The position numbers and the translations under genes were made by a program. This document shows, one piece after another, positions 11,038 through 22,892 of a stretch of DNA of 64,000 nucleotides. Source of the stretch: Strobilurus pachycystidiatus (taxonomy: Eukaryota; Basidiomycota; Agaricomycetes; Agaricales; Physalacriaceae); NCBI GenBank assembly GCA_019915135.1, contig JAHLMK010000005.1, positions 62,001-126,000 of the forward strand, written 5' to 3'. The notes below the pieces were generated by a model that searched no databases, was not told the DNA's origin, and saw only the letters and a program-made list of their open reading frames with translations. Position 1 is the first letter of the stretch, and every line of letters starts with the position of its first letter.

Positions 11038-12302
11038 GTGGGTACTAGGAGACCATACAGGCAGAGTAATCATACGGTGGAACAGCTTCAGCTATCCAAG
11101 GTCTGACCATATAACACGTAAGAGTACATGAAAATTACAGCTGAAGGTAACATGCTGACGATACACAAACTATCATTACTTGACAGTTACAACAATCAAC
11201 CCTGTCTCGTGAGTCGTGAACTGCATAGGATGTTATAGTCAATCTGTCATTCTATTATGAGTAGCTCATAGCTTTACTTGACACGGAAAATAAAAGAATA
11301 TAAATAATGAGACTTGTATTCTTTGATGAGATGGATGGAGTACAGACAAGACGGTACCATACAATAGCTAATAGTGATTACATAACACATATTTTGAATA
11401 ATATAGCACCACCGCTGAGATACTAAGCCATGATTGTCGTGTTGTCTTATACACGCTAGTCGTCATCCACCTCTGGGTAAACCACAATGGTCCTCGTCCT
11501 TGTCCTTGTTAGGATTGGTCCTCGTCCGCGCCCAGTTGGTCCTCGTCCGCGCCCAGTTGGTCCTCGTCCGCGCCCAGTTGGTCCTTGTTTGCGTTCAGTT
11601 GATCCTCGTCCTCGTAGTTGGTTGAGCGGTCCATGCATGATGCACTAGAGACAAAATAAGGAAAAGGGAGAAGACGGGAGAGAAGGAACTTGTGAATAAA
11701 CCCCAAGTTTGATCGAATTAAAAACCAACCAGCACGTGAGACGCACATGTGTCAACGGCATGCGGACTCTGAGCAAAAGTGTGATATTGGGACTCCGTGC
11801 CGCTCAGATGGTAGCCGGCACCTGCTGCTGCACATCCCAACTCAGCTGCAGTGCTTCCATTGTTGTATTTTGCCTGCTTATAAATCTAACACTTCTGTAC
11901 ACTTCTAGCAGTCTCAATGAGCGAGCACCAAGTGGAGTGTGGGTTAGGGTTCAAGTGTAAGGGTTCACCGCGGGGGAGAACACCTAAATTGGAACCCTAA
12001 CCTTACAAATTTTGCTCTGCTGCGCTTGAATGACTTATGCTAGACATGTCTGTTGTTACAATGACAGCTAGGATACGCAGGTGACAAGGTCATACAACTA
12101 GCAGTTGTCAAGGCGTGCTATACATATACCTGTCTGAAGATTGATCATTAATGATTTGCGCACTGACAGCTTGATCTATATTGGCTGTGTTAGATGCACC
12201 CATCACTGATTATACAGTAAGACTATCTAGACATAATGTCTTTGTTACTTGCGTCTACATCAAGTATCCAACATCTGACAAGTTGGAGAAAACGCAGTGA
12301 CT
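11038..12302. other. Non-homologous segment interrupting F-box copy B
   Basis: About 1.26 kb without counterpart in the paralogs, A+T-rich, with no supported gene. It contains the 21-bp minisatellite at 11517 and a short inverted pair of GGTTAGGGTTC near 11942 and 12002. Clear terminal repeats were not found. A short degenerate stretch of F-box homology appears just left of the junction, so a small duplication accompanied the event. Confidence 0.5.
11517..11616. repeat. 21-bp minisatellite
   Basis: Three nearly perfect head-to-tail copies of GGTCCTCGTCCGCGCCCAGT(T), a fourth diverged copy and a partial fifth. Open frames across it on both strands are by-products of the repeat. Confidence 0.85.
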
Positions 12303-12589
12303 GTTCCAAGCGCTCTTCGTTTTCCTGCTCTTCAAGAACTTCACATCGCGCAGGCGAATTTCGGAAGGGCCGAACTAGACATTTTGAAGACCGTCTTGAG
12401 TGCTCGTGGACTTCGAAATGCCAGGCCGATTACCCTGCGAATTACGCAGTGCATTGCACTGTATAGCGACCATGTGCAATCTCTCGCAGAATTAGTGGGG
12501 ACCTTGAACTGGGATGGGGAGGAGAGGACCCTCTATCATTCAGAGGATGAGATGTCAGACGAAGATTTGTTTGATTATTATTCTCCTTA

Positions 12590-13863
12590 GTGAGAAGTAA
12601 CGTTGGAGCTTTGATGTGCTACACTACGGTCGCTGCAGTATCTCGTGTTGATTTGACACTGATTGTCGATCAACTGGCATCATTGAACCAGCTTGATGGT
12701 ACTTGGCTTCTTCACAATGTCGTGGCTCTATAACGAACCCACCAGTTTGGTGTGTGAGGACTGTACAGAGAACTGACCTTTCTGCTCCTTCGGCTCGGTC
12801 TTTGCGAATTCTCGTGAAGCAGATTGTTAAGTAGAAGGTAATCGGCTCGGTCTTTGCGACTTCTCGTGAAACAAATTGCTAAGTAGAAGGTAAATGAGGC
12901 TGAGCAGTGAGAGTGGAGGCACCACCGACGAATGCAATAATTATGGCGGCGGCACGGTTAAGTCCGGGCCATGACCTGCTCAAGTCCTTCTCGTTGTCGG
13001 AACCTGCGAAGTTTGATGCTCCTGTAGTGGTGTCGGTGGTGTTCGCGAACCTACAGACGATGACGAACCCGGAACAGTGGGCCGTGAGCGTGGCGTTCAG
13101 GTGGCGTTGATTGCTTTGTTAGCTATCCCTTGAGACGACACGAAACAGACCTTGTTGGGGAGGCACAGGTGCGTAGACAACATGGAAATTTACGGACGGT
13201 AAGACTGATGCTCAACTGTAGTACAGGCTGTAGGACCAGCCCAAGCTAGTCTCCCGTAGGCAGACCTGATCAAAGCCGATACAGCCCAAGCCAAATTTAG
13301 CGTGGCGATGCTCTCGTCACTCGCCGCCACTCGTAGTCATTGACTTCGGCCTTGTTCTCGTCCTCGTCCTGGCTTGGTCATCGTCAGCGTCCCATGGCCG
13401 CATCCTCGCGGGGTTTGTCCGAGGGGCGAGTGCTGGCGACAGTGGCAGTAGAAGCGAGCGAAAGCTGCGAAACGAAAGATTGATGCGGCGGACTTCGAAA
13501 AATGCAACGCGTGTCATGTGCCGTTCGATTGCACTCGCGACACTTTTCCTCATACCGCGATGGTCCTGATTCCACTGTGCTACAATGATGCAAAAGGCAT
13601 AAATTCTAAAGGCAATTGTAAGCATAATGCATAATCGCGTACATGGCGTCAACCGGGCTTATCACAGACTCAATCTACGCCGACATATGCCGACACGCTC
13701 AATACTCATTACAACCCTTCAATCTTACAGATGCACTCTGTTATGATGAGCCACGAAGACAAGGACTCGCCCCAAAGAATTTGCGCGCCCTTCTTATAAA
13801 ATAACCCGCAGTGATGGTTGGCGGGTCTGTTACCTCCCCTTTACAGCAATTCTGCACTCCCTC
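12590..13863. other. Intergenic region between F-box copy B and the transcription factor
   Basis: Contains the second copy of the dispersed repeat (12780-12980), inside which a 52-bp unit is tandemly duplicated (starts at 12791 and 12843). An open stretch at about 12960-13110 has no recognised domain. The promoter of the following gene lies at the right end. Confidence 0.4.
12780..12980. repeat. Dispersed direct repeat, copy 2, with internal 52-bp tandem duplication
   Basis: Matches 8690-8840 in the same orientation. A unit beginning CGGCTCGGTCTTTGCGA is present twice, 52 bases apart, here but only once in the other copy. Confidence 0.55.
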
Positions 13864-16399
13864 ATGAATTGTCACCCGTACGATCCTGTTGGCGTTGCAG
13901 TCGAGGTCAACGGCAAGCTCTCGGGGATGAGATCACACAAGGGTAACACCTCAACATTGGCTCAAACCAAGTGCTGCCCTCTTTGCCCCGCCAAATTTAC
14001 AAGAACGACTCATTTACACCGTCACCTACGATCTCGTTCGTCGTTCAATGACATACGCAGAGTACCACTGACTTATTCATCGCCGCTAGACACCAATGAA
14101 CGATCGCACAGATGCGAAGTGGGGTTTCAAAAGCACACTCCTTAGCTCCCTTCTGACAGGTTTATAGTTGTGCTCCGCCAAATTCACGCGCAGTGATCTC
14201 TTGACAAAACACAAGAGGACCTGTGGAGATCCGTGAGTCCTTCAGTGATGCTCCGTGCACATGTAGAAACTAAAGATTTCCTACAAGCAGAGCGACGCAA
14301 AGGTCAAAACGGAAATCCTGCCAGGTACGCTGACTCCGTCTTTGAGGCATTATGATACTCGTAGTATTGACCCAAATGGACAGGCTTGCGCCGAATCGAA
14401 GGTCAAAGTGCGTGTCTCCTCGATCCTCATCACTCCAGACTACTCAACTTCTGCTCTTCACTTAGTGTGACCTGAAATATCCATGCTCGAAATGCTTGTC
14501 GCGCGGCAAGACCTGTGAATTCGTGAATGACCCTGCTATCTCGCGAAGCAAGAAGCTCCTTCGGGCCCAACGAAAGACTAGAAGCTTGAACATCACCAGC
14601 CATTCCAGCTCGTCTGAATTACCTCCAGATGACTATCTGGTGGTGTCTCCCAGTCCCCTTAACGGATTCGCAACATCTTCCTCCAATAGTTCTGGTCACT
14701 CGAGCTTCTACGACTCATTCAACTCAGCCCCACAAACACCGTCAGACGATTACGGCGCTCTGGATCATCGGAGTATCGCAGGACTCGATATCGTTCAGAT
14801 CCTCTTTCCCGAGGTTTTGTTTGATGGTCAAGTACCGACGGCAGAAGGAGAAGACGGATGGGATGGCGCCTTGGGGCCCTCGTACACATTCGGTGGCCCG
14901 CCGCACGACTCGACGTATCTGGGCATTGCTGGAAAGGCGTGCACAACGTCCTCGATTACAGCAACAGGCCAATCCGAAGTCCTGCCAGAAGCAGAGCTGA
15001 AACACTACTGTACGTGTACTATTGCGAGTCAGTGCCACGGCTGGCCGCTCAACTTCCGGCAGTATATCTCTTTTTCGAGACCTTCTCCATTCAGTTTCCT
15101 ATCATTCATTATCATACATGGCCTCAGCTCCACAAGGATGCGCATCCGCTACTGGTGCGCGCCATGCAGGCATGCGGCGCGCTTTTCGTGAAAACGCCTC
15201 GGGCTTCACGATTCATTCTTGAGACTATCTCTTCAACCCGGAGAGTCATCATGGATGAGTTTGTAGGTTTTTGCTTTTCACTAGGGAGCAGGCCTGATCC
15301 ATAGCCCACAGGTAGCTGCCTCGCCGCGGCAACAGGATTTTCTCGTCTTAGCCGTGGCGCTCCTTCAAACCATCGGGCTTTTCCATCAGGACACTGCACT
15401 TCGGGCTTCTTCTCATGCATGGCACGGTATGCTCGTCATGGTACGCAGGACTGGCTCAGATGAATACAAGCACGGTCTAATGGATTGTTAAGATGATTCG
15501 CCAGTCCTCCGTTGTGGATCGTTCGAGGACTTGGTCGGTTCCCGACTTGGATGACCTGGACGCCCTGGCTGGGGCATGGGGAAACTGGGCTTTGCATGAA
15601 ACAGTCAAGAGGTTGGTTATCGCCTTGTAATCCTCCCAGGCGCCTACTGATAACTGGTTCGAACTTGTATAGAGGACTCATCCTGTCTTACCTGCATGAC
15701 TGCGCCCATTGTGTCTTTTTCGACATGCCTCCCACTCTTCAAGCCCGTGAAATCAACTTCAACCTACCCTGCGACGACATCCTCTGGCATGCCACTACCT
15801 CCGTTGAATGGTACGCTGCTATCAACGCCCACGGCAACGGACCACAGTGTTTGATCGGCTCATCTCTACGCCAAACCTTGGATGCCTTGGCTGACACGCG
15901 CGTCGTCAGCTCCTTACCGTCGCAAAACATGTTCTCCATGTTCGTTCTGATACATGGCTTACTGCGCAGTATGTACTCTCAGCTGCAATGCTCGGAGCTG
16001 AGTCCCGACGGAGCTCGCCTCAGTGCAGCTCAGTTTCAGTTCATCCTGCATAACTGGTACCAGCTATGGTCTGTCTCCGGCGGGAGATCCTCCCAGAGTA
16101 CTGCTTCTGCAGACATGGATGTTCCTTTTATGTATGACGGGTTGCCGTTCTATTGGCTTGCCCAGGTCTCTCTCTTGGAGATCCAATCAGGCAGCCCCTC
16201 CCGTATGGGTGGAGTGGCCTCCGACCGCTTCCACATCGTGAAGGAATGGTTGCATCGCATACGATTTCTTCTTCGTACGAATATGGGTGCTCCACCCGAT
16301 CTCTTCAAGGAACTGATGTTGATTCGAGAGAAATTCACTACTAGCGTATCAAAAGATTTGAATCATAGCGGCCTACTGTCCCTCTTTACAGGATGTTGA
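13864..16399 (+). CDS. Fungal transcription factor with two C2H2 fingers and a Zn2Cys6 cluster
   Basis: Model of ten exons: 13864-14035, 14090-14118, 14168-14232, 14291-14324, 14384-14407, 14466-15009, 15063-15262, 15312-15440, 15493-15611, 15673-16399; 680 residues. Two C2H2 fingers span about residues 38-90 (CPLCPAKFTRTTHLHRHLRS-H and CELCSAKFTRSDLLTKHKRT-C). They are followed by a six-cysteine binuclear zinc cluster at about 98-125 (CQACAESKVKC, then CSKCLSRGKTC). A Ser/Pro-rich linker precedes a long helical region (from about 300) with the look of the fungal_trans regulatory domain (FPIIHYHTWP, then LYLFFETFSIQF nearby). Fingers and cluster are each split by introns yet join cleanly. Probably a nuclear DNA-binding regulator; target genes unknown. 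Confidence 0.85.
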
Positions 16400-17433
16400 G
16401 TATCACTGAGATCCATGTATTATAGTATGTAGAGTATGTAGCCATACCCCCGCGACCTGCTTAATACTCAAAACACGTCGAATCCATTTCTGTATCATGT
16501 GTATGGGTACCTTCCTGTACCACCACGTTTTGAGGCTTTTTTGGCTTGAGGGAAACCCTTCATTTGCATTCTAACTCGTCGGACTCGATACGGTGGAGGA
16601 AACGTAGTAGAACGGGTTGTATCCAGGTCCAACAAAGACACAGTCTGCTGTGCCAGCCGCCAAGCAAAATGAAGACTAGGAACGCGTAACAGAGATGAAG
16701 AAAGAGAGTGGCCGTTAGGAGGGAGACAGCACGAATTGACTGAGGCAAGTCCAATCTGCCACCAGCGTGAAATTCGCCATCCCCCGAAAAGCAGTAATGT
16801 GATGATTGAAGTCGCGCAAATCGAAACCCCAATGAGAGACTCAGAGAGGGAGGGAGAGAAGGCACTGAGGCGCACAGGCACCTGAATGGAACAGCCGCGG
16901 TATGCCGACGTTCGGCTTGCCGGTGTCGCCCACTGCTTCGTCTCTCCCTTCATCTTCAATATGATACAGCTTCGCGCGACTCACTCTTTGGCCGGACATC
17001 GGGATGGGCCACATCTAGGACTATGGTCATTGTATGGTCAATATCACCCGGAGCACCTCTTGGCCCTGCCTCGTTGAATTCCCTTTCATTCGAGTTAACG
17101 TGCCTGGATCACACCATTTTGCAAGCCAGCCATCGCCAAGGCCTCTTTCAAAGTGCACAACTAAAACTGAACCCCCCGAGGACAAAGGTCTTGATGGCAG
17201 TGCCATTCATAAAGACTTCAACGCAGAGGTAATGAACCGCCGTTCTTACCTCTTGCCCGTGGCTGGTCCCACATCCCCAACATCGTCATGGTCCGATACT
17301 CGAATGGTCTCAAGACACGGTCACCCCGCTGCGCAAACCATACGAATCCAACGAGTTCCACCCATCCGACAAGCACGACACGTCGCCGTCAACATACTGG
17401 CCCAAAGCAGCCTCGAAAGCCAGGTCCTCTTAC
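16400..17433. other. Intergenic region
   Basis: No repeat or recognisable domain. An open frame in the frame of the next gene extends from about 17233 to its first ATG, so unannotated upstream coding sequence of that gene is possible. Confidence 0.35.
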
Positions 17434-18721
17434 ATGGCCACTCAGCAAGTATATTCAGCAATCTCCGCGCTTCAACCTGACCTTTTTGTAGCGCTTATCC
17501 TAGCTTTAATGCAGATGTTACCGGACACCGCACTTTCCCAGAACTCGGACATTGAGCTCGACATTGTGGACCTCATAAGTACTTGTATGTTGATCTCCGT
17601 CCTCCCAACTCTTCCTTATCTGACAAACCTGTAGGGAGAACCTGCTGCCGAGACCTCCGAAAACCTATCGGCGACAGAACTGTGGCCTTCAGGCGATTTG
17701 CGAATGCCTACAAGCAATTTCTCTGGGTATGTAGTACATGTGTCTAGTAATCGGAGCACTACTCATCGTCTCCCAGAAAACGCGCACTATCGTCTCTCCG
17801 CCCGATCTGTTTGCAGTGGTGGACAATTTAAATCTTGGTCAGCTGCAAGGACAATTCGTGCTGAAGCGCCGATTTGTGACTGAGTAGGTGTCAGTTGTGC
17901 CTACTCATTCACTGCTCTCAACTTTCACGACCGATTAGGCTCAGGAAAATTGCAGTGAGCTCAGATCGGACGCTGTTGGAGATGAAGGAGGACACGGAGA
18001 CAAACCAGAACCAACTGGTTCGCGACTTATGGAGTGCAGTGGACACAGGACTCCCGGTTCCCACTGCCAATCAAATGGTGCCTTTATCCTCAGCTCACTC
18101 CATTCTGTCGAGGCTAATCATCCCACAGTCCCACGGCTACTACTGCGCGACCGCACAACCCTCTCTTGAAGACGAAGATGATGACCAGGCAATGCATAAC
18201 GACACTGGAGATGACAACGCTATGACGCTTGATGATCTACCTCCGGTCGAGTGAGTCCATTGTCTCTGATAATCTCGACCATGCCTTGAACAGGTCTTAG
18301 TAACACTGGACCTCTCGCGCCAACAACGCCATCTCGTGTCCCGTCTCATGCGGAATTGATGTACCCCACGCCGAACACTGGAGACAGACAAATACGTCGG
18401 TCAACGCCACCGGGGACGCCAACACCCTCAGCACGCGCCATTTCCCTACCCACACCTGATTCTGATGAGAGGCGTATTCGTCGGACGACACCGCTTCGTG
18501 GCCTCAGTCCGGAGTCCCCGAGTCGCGCTTCGAGGACACCGGATAGGGATCTGTCAACCGTTGCAGAGAATGATGCTGAGCTGACCGAGTTGATGTTTCA
18601 GGAGCATGAGAGGTATACGGGCGACTGTGACAGACAGCGCGAGAGGCACAACCGGCGGATGCAGGAGTTGCGGGAGATGCACGCAAGAATCAGAAGGCGC
18701 AGGATTTCCTTGGCTGTATAG
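17434..18721 (+). CDS. Uncharacterised protein, basic C-terminal helix
   Basis: Model: 17434-17578, 17635-17726, 17777-17883, 17939-18250, 18301-18721; 358 residues, in frame throughout. The N-terminus is hydrophobic and helical (ALQPDLFVALILALMQML). The middle has an acidic patch (LEDEDDDQ). The C-terminal third holds two related Arg/Ser/Thr/Pro blocks (RQIRRSTPPGTPTPS and RRIRRTTPLRGLSP) and ends in a strongly charged, probably coiled-coil helix (RERHNRRMQELREMHARIRR). No family recognised. The start is uncertain because the frame is open to 17233. Five consistent introns argue for a real gene. Confidence 0.6.
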
Positions 18722-19221
18722 TCACAATTGTACACTCCACAGTATACTAGAACCACAACGACATAATCCCGATGCAAGACTCAGAGTACTTACTCTGACG
18801 ACGATGTCAAGGTGTGGTCCAATAATCTCGTCATTTCTTGACATGTCAGTGTCGTTTGTTATCGTCACTGCGGATCTTCTGAGGCTCGTGGGCAACATCG
18901 AGGCTGCCTCAAACGTACTTGAGATATTGATGAAAGGTTGCCGCATGTCAATCTAGGTGAGCCGGGCGTCAGTCAAGAGATACTCTGATCAGGACAAGTA
19001 GCGCCACATCTTGACTTATATTGGTTGCGTCTTGATTCGATCGTTCCTGCGGAGAATACAGTGAAGGCTAGGCCAATCTACATCTACTTGATAATCTACA
19101 TACTATTCATATATTGCATGAGAAAGATAAATATCCTTGTGGAAGGAATAAGATAAATTGGAGTGGTGATAGTATGTATGTATGTAGTAGTAAACGACGA
19201 AGATGTTCAGAGAAATATATA
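18722..19221. other. Intergenic region between convergent genes
   Basis: Downstream flanks of two convergent genes. No supported feature. Confidence 0.4.
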
Positions 19222-20069
19222 TCAATCACGCTTCAGTCCCGCTGTTGAAGGTGTGAAGCGCACCTCCTTCTTTGGGGGAAGATGGTCAGTGCTCGTTCCA
19301 GGCGAGACTGCCGCCGAGGATGGCGCTGAAAAAGAACGCGCTCCGGGCAGAAAGCGTGCCATACGTGTCTTGAGAGACACGACGGAGCGGCTGGACTGCG
19401 GAGTGGAAGGCGTGTTGGATGTGATAGTGGTTGAAGATGCCGTCGAAAGTCCAGGATTTGCAGACGACGCGGAGGAGATGGCGGTGCTAGGCTTTTTTAG
19501 GGAGGAACGTGCGGGCGGTGGGGGCAAGGGCGGAGATGCAGTGGTGCGGTATAATGGTTGCTGTGATCCCTGTGCTACTCTGCCATAGGGGCCACTCGCT
19601 GGCCGCAGATGTGGTGTTCGCGAGAGGTGGAGACCCATTGCGATCTGCTCAATGGTGGGAGGGGAGGCTGAGCGATCTAGAGGGCGGAAACGGGGATGCA
19701 CGTTTTGTTCATCGGGCGTAGAATACATCCCAGCGACCTGCAATGGCGGTATCCTGGTAAGCGGAGGGTGGGCCAGACTTGGGTTACGGTACGCACCCTT
19801 TTATCTGCTGGGCGTCTTGTCTGGCCTGGCCCATGTGAGACCGACAGAGACCGTCTCACAGAGGAAATAAAGCGAGATGCCGGTTTTGGACTGGAAGAAA
19901 GGTAGGCGGAGGCCGAGGTGGACGCTACGAGAGATGGGTCGTCGAAGCGCGGCATGGTTGGGGTGGATACAGAGGCAGAATACCCGTGGGGGGTAGCACG
20001 CGATGGGAGTGATGTAGAGTGTCGTTTATGGGTCGGCCGTGGGGTTCGCAGGGGGTCCTGTGCGCTCAT
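19222..20069 (-). CDS. Uncharacterised Ser/Pro-rich protein
   Basis: Model on the minus strand: 20069-19797 joined to 19737-19222; 262 residues. The start MSAQDPLRTPRPTHKRHS is the first good ATG. The protein is low-complexity, rich in Ser, Pro, Thr and Arg, with likely phosphorylation-type stretches and no globular domain. It ends with a short conserved-looking charged tail (PPKKEVRFTPSTAGLKRD). The intron has clean GTGCGT and TTGCAG borders. Function unknown; composition suggests a disordered regulatory or cytoskeletal adaptor. Confidence 0.6.
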
Positions 20070-20996
20070 GATAAGCGTGCACGGCAGCGACGAGAAAGGC
20101 GGGCGCAGGAGTCGCGCAGGTTGAATGGCCGCAGGAAGATGACGGTTCGCCCCAAAACGTATACGTGCCGGCTGCTTTATGTGTGAACAAATACATTGCA
20201 ACCAGTCCGGCAACCGCCGCGCGATGAAGTCATGGTTTGCAAGCCTACTTACACACGGCGCACACGAGTTCGTGTTTATTCAGGGTTACTCATCCACCAC
20301 ACACTCAACACTCGTCGATTAGCTGCACCGGCTCTGGAATTATTCTACTTTGTGTCTGTTCGGCCTGGGGAGTAACCAAACACCGTCTGAAACATATTCG
20401 GCCCAAGGCTGTTGCCGCTGACTGTGCGCATTGATGAGCACCTAGTGTTCTTGCTAGCCGTTCCTCCAGTCACAAGTGCGGCTGAATCGCTGCAGGATCT
20501 ATCCACTCACGATCCATTCGCATCTTCGGGCGCTCACATATATTCCCTCAAGCTGTCATGTCTCCGGCCGTTGAGACGCCTTGCATAAACATTTGTGTTC
20601 TCTAAACCGTGGACCTCACCGGTGAGTCTCTCCCTTCACATACGGCTACGACTAGCATGCACTAGACGTTCGTGATTCCGTCCCCGGGACTTCGAGCGCT
20701 GCATGGTCTCTACCAGGCTAGGCCTCTACATAAAAAAGGCCTCCCCGTCATAGACGCTCACCTTATGTGTAATTCCATGTCGATCTTGTGCCTGAGAATA
20801 ATGGAGGCGGACAACAGGCATGACACGTATGCGCCACATATAGTCCGAGGCCTATATATAAGTATCTCACATGAATAGCGCAGACTTCTACCCCCAGGTC
20901 GTAGGTATTATTGCATCCCGGATCGATACGTATTACCTAGCAGTCGCATAAAAGCTACGACACCGGCTTCGACGTACATCGGTCCAGATAGACAGT
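20070..20996. other. Non-coding stretch up to the inverted-repeat segment
   Basis: Promoter of the minus-strand gene and intergenic DNA. Nothing else could be supported. Confidence 0.35.
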
Positions 20997-22862
20997 AGCA
21001 CTGATATCGTTCTGAGACCGAACCGACATACGTTCAGTACCTGAACACCCGTCCGTCCGACACAGATTGAGACCCACCAAATGAGCCTTTTGCGATGTGT
21101 GAGAGCAGCGAGAGAGGTGTGTTTGCGTCGCTTTGGGTTCGGGATCCGGCTCTGCGAGTGACCGTCATGTAATCCCCGAGCCCAGCTGGTCTGGCAGCCC
21201 ATCGCTCAAATCCCTGAGCTTTTTCCCTGGCTTAAGATCCCCGTGGCCTATAGAGGTGAGCGCATAAATCCCCGAGACGGTTCTCTCATTGACAATCCCG
21301 GAGGTCTCTTCCTCTCAGTTCACAAATCCCGGATCGACGCACCTTCTCCCAAATCCCGGCCCTCACCCCTTACGAATAATCCCCAGGCCGTTTCAAGGTG
21401 AGCTCGTTCCTCCTGGATGTGTTTCCTGTCGCTCACAATCCCCGAGCCATGACAGCTCACAGATCCCGAACTCGTTCTAGTCAGTCAACGGATCCCCGAG
21501 CCCTCTCAAGGTGAGCGCGAATCCCGGATCTGTTTGGTTCTGCTCACAATCCCGAAGCCCTTGCAATGTAGCTGACGATCCCATTCCCGAGCCCTCCGTC
21601 CCAGCAAATCCCAAGCACAGTGCTCGCCGATCCCCGAGCCTGTGTATCCTGTCGCTCACAATCCCCGAGCCATGACAGCTCACAGATCCCGAACTCGTTC
21701 TAGTCAGTCAACGGATCCCCGAGCCCTCTCAAGGTGAGCGCGAATCCCGGATCTGTTTGGTTCTGCTCACAATCCCGAAGCCCTTGCAATGTAGCTGATG
21801 ATCCCATTCCCGAGCACCCCATCCATGCAAATCCCGGACCCGGTCTTACTTGCCACGGATCCCCAAGCCCTTCAAAGGTGAGCTCGCAAATCCCGGTCTC
21901 ATTCTATTTCGCTCACAATCCCGGAGCCTTGCTCATCCGCTCGCAAATCCCGGACCCGGTCTTACTCGCCACGGATCCCCAAGCCCTTCGAAGGTGAGCT
22001 CGCAAATCCCGGTCTCATTCTATTTCGCTCACAATCCCGGAGCCTTGCTCATCCGCTCGCAAATCCCGGACCCGGTCTTACTCGCCACGGATCCCCAAGC
22101 CCTTCGAAGGTGAGCTCGCAAATCCCGGTCTCGTTCTATTTCGCTCACAATCCCGGAGCCTTGCTCATCCGCTCGCAAATCCCGGACCCGGTTCTACTCG
22201 CCACGGATCCCCAAGCCCTTCGAAGGTGAGCGCCCGTTCTATTTCGCTTGCAATTCCCGAGCCTTTCTATTGTAGCCGACAATCCCAGATCAAATCTTTC
22301 TTTCCCAATCCCCACCCCTCTTCATCAACTTGCAAATCCCGAATCCAGTCTTACTGGCCACGGATCCCCAAGCCCTCTGAAGGCGAACCATTCTCAAATT
22401 CTGAAGCCAGTCTTCGCCACGGATCCCCAAGCACTCTGAACGTGAGCTCCCCAATCCCAGACCCCTTCTATCTCGCTCACGATCCCCAAGCCCTTTCAAC
22501 GCGGTGGACCTCCAATCCCCGAGCCCTCTCAAGCTCACCAATTCCGGACCCGCTCTGTCTTGTTCACCAATCCCCGAGCCCTACGACGTTGCCATCAATC
22601 CCGAAGCCCTCTCAATTCCGAAAAGCCAGTAATTCAGATCCGTCCAATCCCCTGCCCTTCTAATGTCGCCTTCAATCCCGGAGCTCTCTCAATGCGACTG
22701 CATCAATCCCCAGCCGTTTCTTTTGTCTGAGAATTCCCGAGCCTCTCCCACTTTGCTGACGATTCCCGAGCCCTTCCCATGCCACAATCAATCCCAGCCC
22801 TCTCTCCATGTGAGTTGACTAATTCCCGAGCTATCTTCTCTATCTAACAACTCCCGAGCCTT
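20997..22862. repeat. Left inverted-repeat arm with ATCCC motif array
   Basis: A 190-bp tip (starts AGCACTGATATCGTTCTGAG) is followed by roughly 55 copies, counted by eye, of a loose motif ATCCC(C/G)(G/A)AGCC spaced about 25-35 bp, all in the same orientation. Within it a higher-order unit of about 115 bp repeats three to four times (about 21890-22230). The array reaches into the start codon region of the F-box gene at 22893. It is read inverted at 46270-48247. Confidence 0.9.
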
Positions 22863-22892
22863 CGTTTCGCACTTCTCGCACCGCCTGCCACC

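Larger units (their letters stand above)
9256..12589 (+). pseudogene. F-box protein copy B, disrupted by insertions
   Basis: The start (MAATIEHIDLEISRHEQAIY) and F-box are intact and closely match copy A. The frame then breaks at 9908, where a MITE is inserted. Coding sequence resumes at 10345 (VILKNISMVEQLHL) and runs to about 10993. There it loses homology and meets a stop at 11037. The C-terminal part resumes at about 12303 (LRFPALQELHIAQANF) and ends at a stop near 12589 with the family's acidic tail. Without the insertions the three blocks align collinearly with copy A. At best it could express a truncated F-box fragment of about 220 residues. Confidence 0.85.

Noticed and set aside
11456..11748. 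Repetitive open frames over the 21-bp minisatellite
   Set aside because: A 21-bp unit keeps any stop-free frame open on both strands; no start context or domain.
11942..12003. Telomere-type repeat (GGGTTAGGGTT)
   Set aside because: Only one and a half TTAGGG units on each side of a short hairpin, too little for an interstitial telomere.
14719..15038. Minus-strand open frames inside the transcription factor gene
   Set aside because: Shadows of the well-supported plus-strand exon.
21289..22663. Proline/serine-rich open frames across the motif arrays in both arms
   Set aside because: They arise from translating the short repeat in a stop-poor frame; the same peptides recur in other frames and no splice or domain support exists.
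20997..22862. CRISPR-like array
   Set aside because: Spacing is irregular, spacers are themselves repeats, and the host is a eukaryote.
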